A DNA stretch of 64,000 bases from Kribbella catacumbae DSM 19601 (GTDB lineage: Bacteria > Actinomycetota > Actinomycetes > Propionibacteriales > Kribbellaceae). Both the position numbers and the translations under genes were made by a program. Shown piece after piece: positions 21,905-30,949 of the stretch; positions within the stretch are counted from its first letter, which is position 1; each line of letters opens with the position of its first letter. The DNA is taken from positions 124,001 to 188,000 of the forward strand of contig NZ_AQUZ01000011.1 in the NCBI RefSeq assembly GCF_000372465.1, given 5' to 3'. The notes below the pieces were generated by a model. That model ran no database searches. It was not told the DNA's origin and worked only from the letters and a program-made list of their open reading frames with translations.

Positions 21905-23673
21905 TCCGTACCCATTCCGCCGGCTCGTTGCGGGCCGAGCACACCGGACAGACCGTCACGTTGGCGGGCTGGGTGGCGCGGCGGCGCGATCACGGCGGCG
22001 TGGCGTTCATCGACCTGCGCGACTCCAGCGGCACCGTCCAGGTCGTCATCCGGGACGAGGACGCCGCGCACGGGCTGCGCTCGGAGTACTGCCTGAAGAT
22101 CGTCGGCACCGTCGCGGCACGCCCCGAGGGCAACGCGAACGCAGATCTGCCGACCGGTGAGGTCGAGATCATCACCGAGGAGATCGAGGTCCTCAGCGAG
22201 GCCGCGCCGCTGCCGTTCCCGGTTGAGGAGCACCACGCGACGCCGGTGAACGAGGAGGTCCGGCTCAAGTACCGGTACCTCGACCTGCGTCGTCAGGGCC
22301 CGGGGTCGGCGCTTCGCCTGCGCAGCAGGGTCAACAAGGCCGCTCGCAACGTGCTGGACAAGCACGACTTCGTGGAGATCGAGACGCCGACGCTGACCAA
22401 GTCGACGCCGGAAGGTGCTCGCGACTTCCTGGTACCGGCTCGCCTGCAGCCGGGATCGTGGTACGCGCTGCCGCAGTCGCCGCAGCTGTTCAAGCAGTTG
22501 CTGATGGTCGCCGGGATGGAGCGGTACTTCCAGATCGCCCGTTGCTACCGCGACGAGGACTTCCGCGCCGATCGGCAGCCGGAGTTCACCCAGCTCGACA
22601 TCGAGATGAGCTTCGTCGACCAGGACGACATCATCGCGCTGTCCGAGGAGATCCTGGCCGAGCTGTGGAAGCTCGCCGGGCATGAGGTGCAGACGCCGAT
22701 CCAGCGGATGACGTACGCCGAGGCGATGGCGCGGTTCGGCAGCGACAAGCCCGATCTGCGGATGGGCCTAGAGCTGGTGGAGTGCACGGAGTACTTCAAG
22801 AGCACGCCGTTCCGGGTGTTCCAGGCGCAGTACGTCGGCGCCGTCGTGATGCCGGGTGGCGCTGACCAGCCGCGCAAGCAGCTGGACGCGTGGCAGGACT
22901 GGGCCAAGCAGCGTGGTGCGCGTGGGCTGGCGTACGTGCTGGTCGGGCAGGACGGCGAGCTCGGCGGTCCGGTCGCCAAGAACCTGTCCGAGGAGGAGCG
23001 CGCCGGGCTGGCCGACCACGTCGGTGCGAAGCCGGGCGACTGCATCTTCTTCGCGGCCGGCGCGGTGAAGTCGTCGCGGGCGCTGCTGGGTGCGGCGCGG
23101 CTGGAGATCGGCCGGCGCGGTGGGCTGATCGACGAGTCGACCTGGTCGTTCGTGTGGGTGGTCGACGCGCCGCTGTTCGAGCCGGCTGATGAAGCCACTG
23201 CTGCTGGTGATGTCGCGGTCGGGTCGGGTGCGTGGACCGCGGTGCACCACGCGTTCACGTCGCCGAAGCCGGACTCGCTGGAGACATTCGACACGGATCC
23301 GGGGTCGGCGCTGGCCTACGCGTACGACATCGTCTGCAACGGCAACGAGATCGGTGGTGGGTCGATCCGTATCCACCGCGAGGACGTGCAGAAGCGCGTG
23401 TTCAAGGTGATGGGGCTGAGCGACGAGGAGGCGACCGAGAAGTTCGGCTTCCTGCTCGACGCGTTCAAGTTCGGCGCGCCGCCGCACGGCGGGATCGCGT
23501 TCGGCTGGGACCGGATCACCGCGCTGCTGGCCGGCACGGAGTCGATCCGCGACGTGATCGCCTTCCCGAAGTCCGGCGGCGGCTTCGACCCGCTGACCGC
23601 GGCCCCGGCCCCGATCACCCCGGCCCAACGCAAGGAAGCCGGCGTAGACGCCAAGCCGGAGCCCAAGGCATAG
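21901..23673 (+). CDS. aspS: Aspartyl-tRNA synthetase
   Basis: Class II synthetase, 590 residues. Order: N-terminal OB-fold anticodon domain (about 1-110), motif 1, motif 2 with [20 protein letters not shown] near 215, the bacterial GAD insertion, and motif 3 FGWDRI near 537. The GTG at 21901 follows AGGAGAACTC and overlaps the hisS stop. Whether it is Asp-specific or also charges tRNA-Asn cannot be judged here. Confidence 0.96.
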   Translation: MIRTHSAGSLRAEHTGQTVTLAGWVARRRDHGGVAFIDLRDSSGTVQVVIRDEDAAHGLRSEYCLKIVGTVAARPEGNANADLPTGEVEIITEEIEVLSEAAPLPFPVEEHHATPVNEEVRLKYRYLDLRRQGPGSALRLRSRVNKAARNVLDKHDFVEIETPTLTKSTPEGARDFLVPARLQPGSWYALPQSPQLFKQLLMVAGMERYFQIARCYRDEDFRADRQPEFTQLDIEMSFVDQDDIIALSEEILAELWKLAGHEVQTPIQRMTYAEAMARFGSDKPDLRMGLELVECTEYFKSTPFRVFQAQYVGAVVMPGGADQPRKQLDAWQDWAKQRGARGLAYVLVGQDGELGGPVAKNLSEEERAGLADHVGAKPGDCIFFAAGAVKSSRALLGAARLEIGRRGGLIDESTWSFVWVVDAPLFEPADEATAAGDVAVGSGAWTAVHHAFTSPKPDSLETFDTDPGSALAYAYDIVCNGNEIGGGSIRIHREDVQKRVFKVMGLSDEEATEKFGFLLDAFKFGAPPHGGIAFGWDRITALLAGTESIRDVIAFPKSGGGFDPLTAAPAPITPAQRKEAGVDAKPEPKA

Positions 23674-23686
23674 CCAAGGAACCCTC

Positions 23687-23771
23687 CGTTCATTCGCCCC
23701 CTTTTCACCCTTCCTGACCGCGGATTTGTCGCCTGACTGCCGCCACAGGGTGAAAAGGGGGCGAATGAACG
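23687..23771. repeat. Dispersed palindrome, copy B
   Basis: Perfect 25-bp arms at 23687-23711 and 23747-23771 (CGTTCATTCGCCCCCTTTTC then ACCCT), 35-base loop. It begins 14 bp after the aspS stop, the same distance as copy A from its gene, so it may serve as the aspS terminator. Confidence 0.9.
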
Positions 23772-23819
23772 CGGTGGGTGGGTTGTGTACTTGAGCAACG
23801 ACTGCCTGCTGGTGGGAAA

Positions 23820-23835
23820 GTGACGAGGTAGTGAC
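23820..23835 (+). promoter_or_regulatory. GTGAC direct repeat upstream of first GH19-like gene
   Basis: Two GTGAC pentamers at 23820-23824 and 23831-23835, offset by 11 bp, inside a GGTGGGAAAGTGAC context, with an inverted GTCAC at 23852. The paralogue at 25044 has the same arrangement, so this looks like a shared regulator site rather than chance. Confidence 0.5.
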
Positions 23836-23891
23836 CGCTTGTAGGTAATTGGTCACGCACCTTCTGCTCCTCCTCCGCCCCGGGAGTTCTC

Positions 23892-24845
23892 ATGTTCAAG
23901 CGTGTTCTCAGTGCTGCGCTGGCTTTGGCCGGTGTCGCCGCGGTGAGCTTGGTTGCCGCCACTCCGGCTCATGCCGCCACTTTCCGGACCACCGCCACCA
24001 ACCTCAACATCCGCTCGGACGCCTACCTGTCCGCCTCCGTGATCAAGGTGCTCGCCGGGCCGACGTCGGTCGAGGTCGACTGTCAGCGTTCCGGCGACTC
24101 GGTCACCGTGCCTGGCCGGGCCGCGACCACCTGGTGGGCTCATCTGCCCGCTCACGGCGGCTACGCGACGGTCGGCTACATCGACACGACCGCCACCAAG
24201 CTCCCCGGCGTACCGGACTGTCCGCCGAATCCGGACCCGCCGGCCGCTGATGTCACCCTCGCCGACGTCCAGGCGATGTTCGGCAGCCGGATCGCCAACC
24301 CGTCGCTCGTCAACACCGGCCTGCCGTCGCTCAACCAGGCGATGCGCGACGCGAACATCACCACCGCCCGCCGCAAGGCCGCCTTCCTCGCCACCCTCGT
24401 GCACGAATCGCGCCTGGAGTACAACATCCGCGAGATCGGCGACACGCGACTGTACGGCGGCCGCGGCTACATCCAGCTCACCGGCGATTTCAACTACGGA
24501 CCAGCCGGCCGGTACTTCGGTATCGACCTGCTCGGCAACCCAGAGCTAGCTCGCTCACTCCAGTGGAGCGCCCCGATCGCCCGCTGGTACTGGACGGTTG
24601 CCCGCAACATCAACCCGATGGCCGACGCCCTCAACATGGGCAAGGTCAACGCCGCGATCGGCTACCCGGCCGGCGCCGAGGACCAGCGTCGCTGCGACTC
24701 GTTCAAGAACGCCCTGCGCTACCTCACCGGCTCGGTCCCGTCCGGCATCATCTGCACCCGGCCGGCGGCGCTCAGCGGTGACACCAGCAGGCTCACCAAG
24801 GCCCAGTTCGAGGCACTCGACCGGGCTCCCGGCACGGTCGGCTGA
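23892..24845 (+). CDS. Secreted SH3b / GH19-like protein, copy 1
   Basis: An exported protein of 317 residues. A Sec signal peptide ends at ATPAHA-A near residue 30. An SH3b-like domain (about 30-110) contains TATNLNIRSDAYLSASVIKV. A GH19-like lysozyme/chitinase domain (about 120-300) has the catalytic-type HESRLEYN, the YGGRGYIQLTG signature and a substrate-cleft NYGPAGRYFGIDL. The likely role is hydrolysis of peptidoglycan or chitin outside the cell. It shares high identity with 25044-25991 across the whole length. The start is preceded by CCCGGGAGTT, as in the paralogue. Confidence 0.85.
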   Translation: MFKRVLSAALALAGVAAVSLVAATPAHAATFRTTATNLNIRSDAYLSASVIKVLAGPTSVEVDCQRSGDSVTVPGRAATTWWAHLPAHGGYATVGYIDTTATKLPGVPDCPPNPDPPAADVTLADVQAMFGSRIANPSLVNTGLPSLNQAMRDANITTARRKAAFLATLVHESRLEYNIREIGDTRLYGGRGYIQLTGDFNYGPAGRYFGIDLLGNPELARSLQWSAPIARWYWTVARNINPMADALNMGKVNAAIGYPAGAEDQRRCDSFKNALRYLTGSVPSGIICTRPAALSGDTSRLTKAQFEALDRAPGTVG

Positions 24846-24874
24846 CCTGAGCCGATAACCGGGCAGCGCTAGCA

Positions 24875-24908
24875 GCAGTGCCGTGGCAGCTAACTACCAC
24901 GGCACTGC
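24875..24908 (+). terminator. Hairpin terminator after GH19-like copy 1
   Basis: Perfect 12-bp stem GCAGTGCCGTGG (24875-24886) with its complement at 24897-24908 and a 10-base loop, no T-run. It begins 30 bp after the stop. Confidence 0.8.
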
Positions 24909-24952
24909 GAGCTGGATGGAAAGGCTTGAGTCCCGCAGCCTTTGGGTGGAAA

Positions 24953-24968
24953 GTGACATCGTCGTGAC
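24953..24968 (+). promoter_or_regulatory. GTGAC direct repeat upstream of second GH19-like gene
   Basis: GTGAC at 24953-24957 and 24964-24968, again 11 bp apart and preceded by GGTGGAAA, as upstream of copy 1. A further dyad GTGAACTTTTCAC follows near 24977. The repeat lies 76 bp upstream of the start, versus 57 bp in copy 1. Confidence 0.5.
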
Positions 24969-25043
24969 AAGCGATCGTGAACTTTTCACGCCTTATACAC
25001 GGCACCGTGCCCAATGCTCCGCTGCCCCGCCCCGGGAGTTGTC

Positions 25044-25991
25044 ATGCTCAAGCGAAGATTCCTCACCGCCTTCCTAGCTCTGGCCGCGCTGATCGGCGGC
25101 GGCCTGGTGGCCGCCACCCCGGCGCACGCCGCCGTGTTCCAGACCTACGGCACCGGCGTGAACGTCCGCGCCGACGCCTTCCTGTCCTCACCCGTCGTCC
25201 GGACCCTGCCCGGTCCGGCCTCCATCGACGTGGACTGCCAGAAGTACGGCGACCTCGTCACCGTCGACGGCGGCTCCAGCAGATGGTGGGCGCACGTCCC
25301 GGCCCTCGGCGGCTACGTCACCGTCGCGTACGTCGCGATCCCCGAAGACAAGCTCCCCGGTGTCGCCGAATGCGGCGTCAACCCGCCAGGCCCCGACATC
25401 ACTCTGGCCGACGTCCAGGCGATGTTCGGCAGCCGGATCGCCAACCCGTCACTCGTCCAGACCGGGCTCCCGTCGCTCAACCAGGCAATGCGAGACGCCA
25501 ACATCAATACGCCGTACCGCAAAGCCGCCTTCCTGGCCACGCTGGTGCACGAGTCGCGGCTGGAGTACAACATCCGCGAGATCGGCGACACGCGACCGTA
25601 CGGCGGCCGCGGCTACATCCAATTGACCGGCGACTTCAACTACGGACCAGCCGGCCGGTACTTCGGTATCGACCTGCTCGGCAACCCCGAACTGGCCCGG
25701 TCTCTGCAGTGGAGCGCACCGATCGCCCGCTGGTACTGGACGGTTGCCCGCAACATCAACCCGTTCGCTGACCAGCTCAACATGGGCAAGGTGAACGCCG
25801 CGATCGGCTACCCGGCCGGTGCCGAGGACGGTCGCCGTTGCGACTCGTTCAAGAACGCGATCCGGTACCTGACCGGCTCCGTCCCGGGCGGCATCATCTG
25901 CACCCGCTCGAAGATGCTCAGCGGTGACACCAGCAAGCTCACCCGGACCCAGTTCGACGCCCTCACCAAGGTGGGCGGCGGCCTCGGCTGA
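25044..25991 (+). CDS. Secreted SH3b / GH19-like protein, copy 2
   Basis: A 315-residue paralogue of 23892-24845 with the same order: signal peptide ending ATPAHA-A, SH3b-like domain (GTGVNVRADAFLSSPVVRTL), then a GH19-like domain with HESRLEYN and YGGRGYIQLTG. The catalytic half is nearly identical while the signal and SH3b parts are more diverged, suggesting duplication followed by divergence of the binding part or gene conversion of the catalytic part. I chose the ATG at 25044, aligned with copy 1; the frame is open from 25014. Confidence 0.85.
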   Translation: MLKRRFLTAFLALAALIGGGLVAATPAHAAVFQTYGTGVNVRADAFLSSPVVRTLPGPASIDVDCQKYGDLVTVDGGSSRWWAHVPALGGYVTVAYVAIPEDKLPGVAECGVNPPGPDITLADVQAMFGSRIANPSLVQTGLPSLNQAMRDANINTPYRKAAFLATLVHESRLEYNIREIGDTRPYGGRGYIQLTGDFNYGPAGRYFGIDLLGNPELARSLQWSAPIARWYWTVARNINPFADQLNMGKVNAAIGYPAGAEDGRRCDSFKNAIRYLTGSVPGGIICTRSKMLSGDTSKLTRTQFDALTKVGGGLG

Positions 25992-26002
25992 CCCAACGAC
26001 AA

Positions 26003-26037
26003 AGCCGGCCGGACACCACTCAGGTGTCCGGACGGCT
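26003..26037 (+). terminator. Hairpin terminator after GH19-like copy 2
   Basis: A 15-bp stem with one mismatch (AGCCGGCCGGACACC at 26003-26017 against 26023-26037), 5-base loop, followed by a short CTT. It lies 12 bp after the stop. Confidence 0.8.
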
Positions 26038-26044
26038 CTTGAGT

Positions 26045-26230
26045 CTAGCCGTACTCGATATCGCTGAAGACCTCCCGGCCGTCGCGATCGAAGGCCCGGT
26101 AGTCCACCTCCAGAGCCCGAGGCTTGTGGACCGCCCCCGGCTGCGATGCCGTCACATACCCAGTCCGATCAGCCACCGGTACGCCGTACCAGGGCGACGC
26201 GCCGCCGGTCCACCGAATCCGTACCTCCAC
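26045..26230 (-). CDS. Small hypothetical protein
   Basis: A 61-codon frame starting GTG, beginning MEVRIRWTGGASPWYGVP. It is rich in charged and aromatic residues with no transmembrane segment. It fills the gap between the terminator at 26037 and the AraC gene and does not overlap another gene, which supports it. No strong Shine-Dalgarno is seen and I do not recognise the family. Confidence 0.45.
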   Translation of the reverse strand: MEVRIRWTGGASPWYGVPVADRTGYVTASQPGAVHKPRALEVDYRAFDRDGREVFSDIEYG

Positions 26231-26322
26231 CAGTCGTGCGCCTGCTGCTGTCGCCGAACAGTCTCCGAGCTGGCCAGAGATTTGGCTCCTGCCGAAAGCC
26301 AGAAAGCTCGTAGGGTGTAGCC

Positions 26323-26796
26323 GTGGGTGAAGTCGGAGGCCGCGTCGCGATCGACCTGCTGCCGCATCTGCGGCGAGCGCGAGACCTTGCTGACCGCACC
26401 TTTGCGGAGCAGCTCGACCTGACCGCGTTGGCCGCGGCGGCCGGCGTTTCGAAGTACCACTTCCTGCGCTGTTTCGCCGCGGAGTACGGCGAGACGCCGA
26501 TGCAGTACGTCGCCCGGCGCCGGATCGAGCGGGCCACCGATCTGCTGCGCGCGACCAACCTGACGGTCACCGAGGTCTGCCAACTGGTTGGTTACAGCAG
26601 TCTGGGGTCGTTCTCCCGGCGGTTCACCGAGCTGGTCGGGATGAGCCCGTCGGAGTACCAGCGAACCCAGACCGGCGCGCGCATCCCCGGCTGCTTCGTC
26701 TTCATGCTCGGCCTGAACTCCGCAATTCCGGCGAAGCCGCCACAGCCGGGCCCGCCTTACCGTCGTACCGACAGTTTCGACGAGGAGGAATCGTGA
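26323..26796 (+). CDS. AraC-family transcriptional regulator
   Basis: A 157-residue regulator made mostly of the AraC DNA-binding domain, with two helix-turn-helix motifs: LTALAAAAGVSKYHFLRCF near 35-53 and VTEVCQLVGYSSLGSFSRRF near 85-104. It has no sensor domain; the C-terminal 40 residues are Pro-rich. The stop overlaps the next gene (VOC protein) by 4 bp, so it probably regulates or is co-expressed with it. The divergent gap to 26230 could hold its promoter. Confidence 0.88.
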   Translation: MGEVGGRVAIDLLPHLRRARDLADRTFAEQLDLTALAAAAGVSKYHFLRCFAAEYGETPMQYVARRRIERATDLLRATNLTVTEVCQLVGYSSLGSFSRRFTELVGMSPSEYQRTQTGARIPGCFVFMLGLNSAIPAKPPQPGPPYRRTDSFDEEES

Positions 26797-27227
26797 TCAA
26801 GAACGTCAGCCTGGTGACCGTCTACGTGAACGACATCGACGAGGCAAAAGCCTTCTACACCGACAAGCTGGGCTTCGTCCTCGGTGAGGACCTCACCCTG
26901 AGCCCGGAGTTCCGCTGGTGCACCGTGCACCAGGCCGACCACCCCGAACTCCAGCTGGCGCTGATGCTGCCCGGCCCGCCGCTGGACCCGGAGTCGGCCG
27001 AAGCGATCCGGCGGATCATGGCGAAGGGGGCGATGCACGGCTTCGGCATCAACACCGACGACTGCCACAAGACCTTCGCCGAGCTGGTTGCCAAGGGCGT
27101 CGAGTACATCCAGGAGCCGGCCGACCGCCCGTACGGCGTTGAGGCGGTGCTGAGGGACAACTCCGGCAACTGGCTCGTCCTGGTCGAGCAGAAGGGCTAC
27201 ACCCAATCCGACTTCGACATGCCCTAG
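26793..27227 (+). CDS. VOC (glyoxalase/bleomycin-resistance) family protein
   Basis: A 144-residue protein with two beta-alpha-beta-beta-beta modules: the N-terminal VTVYVNDIDEAKAFYTDKLGF and the C-terminal EAVLRDNSGNWLVLVEQ, the usual VOC pattern. Family members bind a divalent metal and act as lyases, dioxygenases or drug-binding proteins; which one cannot be told. It is translationally coupled to the AraC gene (GTGA overlap) with AGGAGGAATC just before the start. Confidence 0.88.
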   Translation: MIKNVSLVTVYVNDIDEAKAFYTDKLGFVLGEDLTLSPEFRWCTVHQADHPELQLALMLPGPPLDPESAEAIRRIMAKGAMHGFGINTDDCHKTFAELVAKGVEYIQEPADRPYGVEAVLRDNSGNWLVLVEQKGYTQSDFDMP

Positions 27228-27236
27228 CCTCGCTGG

Positions 27237-27590
27237 ATGATCATCTCGGTGGATCCGGCCGCATCCCGGCCGCCGTACGAGCAGGTGAAACAGCAGGTGG
27301 AGCAGTTGATCCGCCGTGGCGAGCTGGCGCAGGGGACGCGGTTGCCGACCGTGCGCCAGCTGGCCGGCGATCTCGGCCTGGCGGTCAACACTGTTGCCCG
27401 GGCGTACAAGGAACTCGAAGCCGACCGGCTGGTCGAGACCCGCGGGCGGAACGGCACCTTCGTGCTCGCTTCCCGTAGCCAGGTGGACGACGAGGAGACC
27501 CGGGCGGCCGCGACGATGCTTGCCCGGGCAGCGCGCCGGGCCGGGCTGAGCTTGGCCGAGGCCAGCCGGGTGCTCTCCGAAGCCTGGTGA
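27237..27590 (+). CDS. GntR-family regulator, YtrA type
   Basis: A short, 117-residue GntR protein with an N-terminal winged helix (PPYEQVKQQVEQLIRRGEL and LPTVRQLAGDLGLAVNTVAR) and only a small helical C-terminal tail, as in the YtrA subgroup. Those regulators usually sit beside ABC-transporter genes, but none is here. It follows the VOC gene by 9 bp and could share its transcript. Target unknown. Confidence 0.88.
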   Translation: MIISVDPAASRPPYEQVKQQVEQLIRRGELAQGTRLPTVRQLAGDLGLAVNTVARAYKELEADRLVETRGRNGTFVLASRSQVDDEETRAAATMLARAARRAGLSLAEASRVLSEAW

Positions 27591-27592
27591 AC

Positions 27593-27630
27593 GGAAACGA
27601 TTCCAAGCAATTTCCGGACAACGTTGTCCG
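27593..27630. promoter_or_regulatory. Two operator-like palindromes upstream of GxGYxYP gene
   Basis: GGAAACGATTCC (27593-27604) and the perfect 16-bp palindrome CGGACAACGTTGTCCG (27615-27630). Both are centred on CG, a common form for LacI-family sites. They lie 79-116 bp before the next start. Confidence 0.5.
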
Positions 27631-27708
27631 AGGTATCGACACGCAGCGCGATGCTGGTTAATCTCCCCGTGACTTGACAGCGATGTCAGCGACTGGAGAG
27701 TGGTCACG

Positions 27709-29706
27709 ATGGTGTCGAGACGGACGTTCCTGGCAGGCAGCGGCGTACTGACGGCGGGTGGTTTCGGGTTGCTACCCGGACTGCCCGCGGCCGCGACAGA
27801 CAAGGCGACAGGCAGGCTGCTGCCTGCCTTCGGAAGACCGAACCACCTGCACTACGGCGATGTCAGCAAACTCAGCGGCGGCGACCAGACCCTGCTCACC
27901 ACGTTGCAGGGCATCGTCAATCGCAGTCGCCCCGAGCTCTACTTCCTGTACGCCGATGGCGGCCCGCAAGGCGTCGACGCCCGCTGGCTCGCCGACACCC
28001 ACCTGCCAACCACCCGGTACGCCGATCCGCTGGCGCTGCTGGCGAAGTACCGGCATCGGATCCGCGGCGCGATCATCCACGACCCAGCGGTGCCCGACTC
28101 GCTCAACGTCGCCACCACGTTGGCCGGGCTGGAGAACGCGGTGGTGGCGGACGCCGCACAGGCCAAAGCGCACGGGCTGCGCATCGTCCAGGACCTGCGC
28201 GGCAAGTTCGACGACGACCGGGTGAAGACCTACCGCTGGCAGCTGGAGAATCTCTTCCCGCGTTGCACCCGGCAACTGCTGGCCGGCCTGCCGCCGACGA
28301 TGGTGGTGCAGGCGGAAGGGCTTACCTGGAAGGAGATCGCGCGCGAGACCCGGCAGATCCGCGACTCGTCGAACCGCGCCAGCTACCCGCTCGATGTCTC
28401 GCCGGGACTCGGCAAGGAGGCGGTGTACGTCCGCTTCCAGGACTCCTTCGGTGACGACGGCTGGGGTCCGTCGGTGGCCTCGGTGTCGGTCAAGGCCAAC
28501 GGAGTCGAGATCGCGAACTTCCTCCCCGGGACACCGGCCGAGGAGCCGTACCTGTTCGACGGGCTGAACTCCTCGATCGGAGGTGAAGGGAACCGCTTCA
28601 GCGACGGGGGCGGCTACTTCATCTACAAGATCACGCCGCCGGCCGGGACCACCTCGCTCGTCGTGACGGTGGAGATGTGGAACCAGTACCTCGTCACGGT
28701 CACCGACACCGCGCCGACCCGGGTGGAGCCGTTCCCGTACTTTCGCGACTACGTGGTCGCGACCAAGGCGCTGGTGAGCTGGCTGCCGCCCAACGGGCCG
28801 ACTGGTGAGCTGCTCAGGGAACACTTCGACCAGGTGGGACCGACGACGCCGTACGCGGGCTGGTTCTCGAACGACGTCGCGGGGGAGTGGAGCGGCGTCG
28901 ACCTTGCCGCGCAGGGCGGTTCCGAAGTACTGCCGGCCGACTTCTACATGAACGGCACCGTGCACTCCGGAGTGACGGCGCCGATCTCCGACCGGGTGCC
29001 GAGGTTCACGAAGGTCCAGCCGAAGAACAAGGTCTATCTCACCCTGACCTTCGGCGAGGGCGACAACGTGCAGTACTGCCAGCGGCACATGCGCGACCTG
29101 TGGGACGACCCGCGACGCGGCGAGGCGCCGGTCAACTGGACCGTCAGCCCGCTGCTCGCCGATGTCGGTCCGGCCCTGCTGAGCCACTACCAACGCACAG
29201 CGACCAAGAACGACCTACTGATCTGCGGACCGTCCGGAGCGGGTTACACCTACCCCGGAGCCTGGCCGGCCGACCAGGTCGACGCCTACCTAAAGCTGTC
29301 CGGCCGCTACATGCGCAGTACGGGGATGGATCTCGTCTACGCGTACAACCATCGCGAGAACGACAAGTGGGTCCCGTTCCCGGAGGAGATCGGCCGCGGG
29401 TACGCCGACCACACTCCCGTCCGCGGCATCATCCAGTCCTGGGAGGCAGGCGACCTCCTGGTACGCCGGGGCGGCATCCCCGTCATCGGCAACTTCTCAC
29501 CACCCGGCAAGGCCGCGGAGTACAAGGCCGCCCTCGACGCCCACATCGCCACCTGGGACGGCAAAGCCCCACTGTTCATCGCCGGCGGCATCAACGCCTG
29601 GTCATGGACGCCGACAGACGTTGCCCAGCTCGCAAAGCTCCTCACGGCGCCTTACGAACTCCTGCTGGGCAACGCCTTCTTCGACCTACTGAACCGCGTG
29701 CTCTAG
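27709..29706 (+). CDS. Tat-exported GxGYxYP-family putative glycoside hydrolase
   Basis: A 665-residue exported protein. The N-terminus SRRTFLAGSGVLTAGGFG is a twin-arginine signal. The family signature GPSGAGYTYPGAW lies near residue 510. An inserted beta-rich module at about 230-335 looks like a carbohydrate-binding domain. GxGYxYP proteins are predicted carbohydrate-active enzymes with no well-established reaction. I preferred the ATG at 27709, with GGAGAG nine bases upstream, over the in-frame GTG at 27700. Two LacI-type palindromes upstream suggest sugar control. The gene ends 4 bp from the convergent next gene. Confidence 0.8.
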   Translation: MVSRRTFLAGSGVLTAGGFGLLPGLPAAATDKATGRLLPAFGRPNHLHYGDVSKLSGGDQTLLTTLQGIVNRSRPELYFLYADGGPQGVDARWLADTHLPTTRYADPLALLAKYRHRIRGAIIHDPAVPDSLNVATTLAGLENAVVADAAQAKAHGLRIVQDLRGKFDDDRVKTYRWQLENLFPRCTRQLLAGLPPTMVVQAEGLTWKEIARETRQIRDSSNRASYPLDVSPGLGKEAVYVRFQDSFGDDGWGPSVASVSVKANGVEIANFLPGTPAEEPYLFDGLNSSIGGEGNRFSDGGGYFIYKITPPAGTTSLVVTVEMWNQYLVTVTDTAPTRVEPFPYFRDYVVATKALVSWLPPNGPTGELLREHFDQVGPTTPYAGWFSNDVAGEWSGVDLAAQGGSEVLPADFYMNGTVHSGVTAPISDRVPRFTKVQPKNKVYLTLTFGEGDNVQYCQRHMRDLWDDPRRGEAPVNWTVSPLLADVGPALLSHYQRTATKNDLLICGPSGAGYTYPGAWPADQVDAYLKLSGRYMRSTGMDLVYAYNHRENDKWVPFPEEIGRGYADHTPVRGIIQSWEAGDLLVRRGGIPVIGNFSPPGKAAEYKAALDAHIATWDGKAPLFIAGGINAWSWTPTDVAQLAKLLTAPYELLLGNAFFDLLNRVL

Positions 29707-29710
29707 AGGA

Positions 29711-30949
29711 TCAGCGGAACAAGCGATCCGCGTCGCGGAGAGCGTTGGCGGCTACCTGACGGCCGAGGGTGACCCCGGCTGTGTCGGCAGTGCGCGTGTG
29801 GATGCCGGACCAGACCCGGGCGTCGACGTTCTCCGCGGTGAGTTGGTGCCAGTTCGTGTAGGTGCGGGTGACGCCTGGCGCGGTCGGGCTGGGGATCGTG
29901 TACGGCCTGCTTGTGTGCGCTCCGACGAGTGAGGTCAGCACCTGCTCGGCCGAACCGGCGTACGTGGTGTGGCCGCTCGGGTAGTCCGGGTGCGCAGGTG
30001 TGGTGTGCAGAGGCGTCCACTTCGCGTCGCTAGTCGTGCGGATGGCGGTGACCGGGCGCCAGAGCAGGTAGGCGTACTTCGCGTCCGACGTCGCGATCTG
30101 CGTGTCCACTGAAGCAACATGGAACAAAGCGACCAGCTTCACTCGGTCGGCGAGCGGCTTCCGTGCGGACTCCGCCAGCGCCAACCGCAGCGGAGCCGTG
30201 TAGAGCACGTACGACGAACCGAGCCAGAAGGTCGCCGTATCGGTCTGAGCGTGCGTCCTGGTCGTGCTGTCGACCGCGCCGTCTGCGCGCACCTCGGCCA
30301 GATCGCGTTGGTAGCGGTCCGAGCCGAGAGCAGGCGGCGGTCCGAGGCGGAACTCGTCGGCACTGCGCAGCAGGAACGGCTTGGCCAGGCGATTCCCGTA
30401 CTGCGTCGCCGGGCTGAAGGCTGGTGGAGTCGGCTGCCAGACCCCGGGACTTGCCGCGGGCGGGGTGAATGGTGCATTGACCGAGGTCGGCTCCAACCCG
30501 TCGTCGGCACGGGCTGCCAGTACTGCCTTGGCCTGCTGTCGTCCCGCAGCGACGCCTGCGGCTTCGGCCGGTCCGTCAGTGATCCTGGCGAGGGTCGTGG
30601 TCAGTGCCTGGTCGACCTCCGTCTTCCGGGCCGGTACGAGTGTGGTCAGGGTTTCGTGGACCGCACCGGCGACCGCGGCCTCGCGATAGTCCTGCGGTCG
30701 CGGGATGGCCGGTGTGCGAAGCAGGGCGCGAGTGGCGGCAATCCAGCCGATCGCCCAGGTGCGGTTGTTGGTCACCTGGGTCGGCGCACCGGCAGCGGTG
30801 ATGGTGTTCGCGGTGACGTCGTACCACTCCAGCGCGACGTCGACGGGTTGCCGGGTTGCTGACGCACTCGGCACGGCGAGGACGGCGGAGAAGGCGAGCG
30901 CGGGGGTGACCGCAAAGGCGAGGGCACGACGGATTGATCGTTGACGCAT
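29711..30949 (-). CDS. Secreted vanadium-dependent haloperoxidase / PAP2-like protein
   Basis: A 412-residue exported protein with a signal peptide ending near SASA (about 32). The C-terminal half has the vanadate/phosphate-binding signature: RPVTAIR, then HPDYPSGHTTYAGSAEQ, then ARVWSGIHTR, matching the K/R-R-P, PSGH and R..H motifs of the haloperoxidase/PAP2 superfamily. Whether it oxidises halides or removes phosphate is open. The ATG at 30949 has GAGGAG upstream; the frame extends to 30970. Convergent with the GxGYxYP gene. Confidence 0.82.
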   Translation of the reverse strand: MRQRSIRRALAFAVTPALAFSAVLAVPSASATRQPVDVALEWYDVTANTITAAGAPTQVTNNRTWAIGWIAATRALLRTPAIPRPQDYREAAVAGAVHETLTTLVPARKTEVDQALTTTLARITDGPAEAAGVAAGRQQAKAVLAARADDGLEPTSVNAPFTPPAASPGVWQPTPPAFSPATQYGNRLAKPFLLRSADEFRLGPPPALGSDRYQRDLAEVRADGAVDSTTRTHAQTDTATFWLGSSYVLYTAPLRLALAESARKPLADRVKLVALFHVASVDTQIATSDAKYAYLLWRPVTAIRTTSDAKWTPLHTTPAHPDYPSGHTTYAGSAEQVLTSLVGAHTSRPYTIPSPTAPGVTRTYTNWHQLTAENVDARVWSGIHTRTADTAGVTLGRQVAANALRDADRLFR

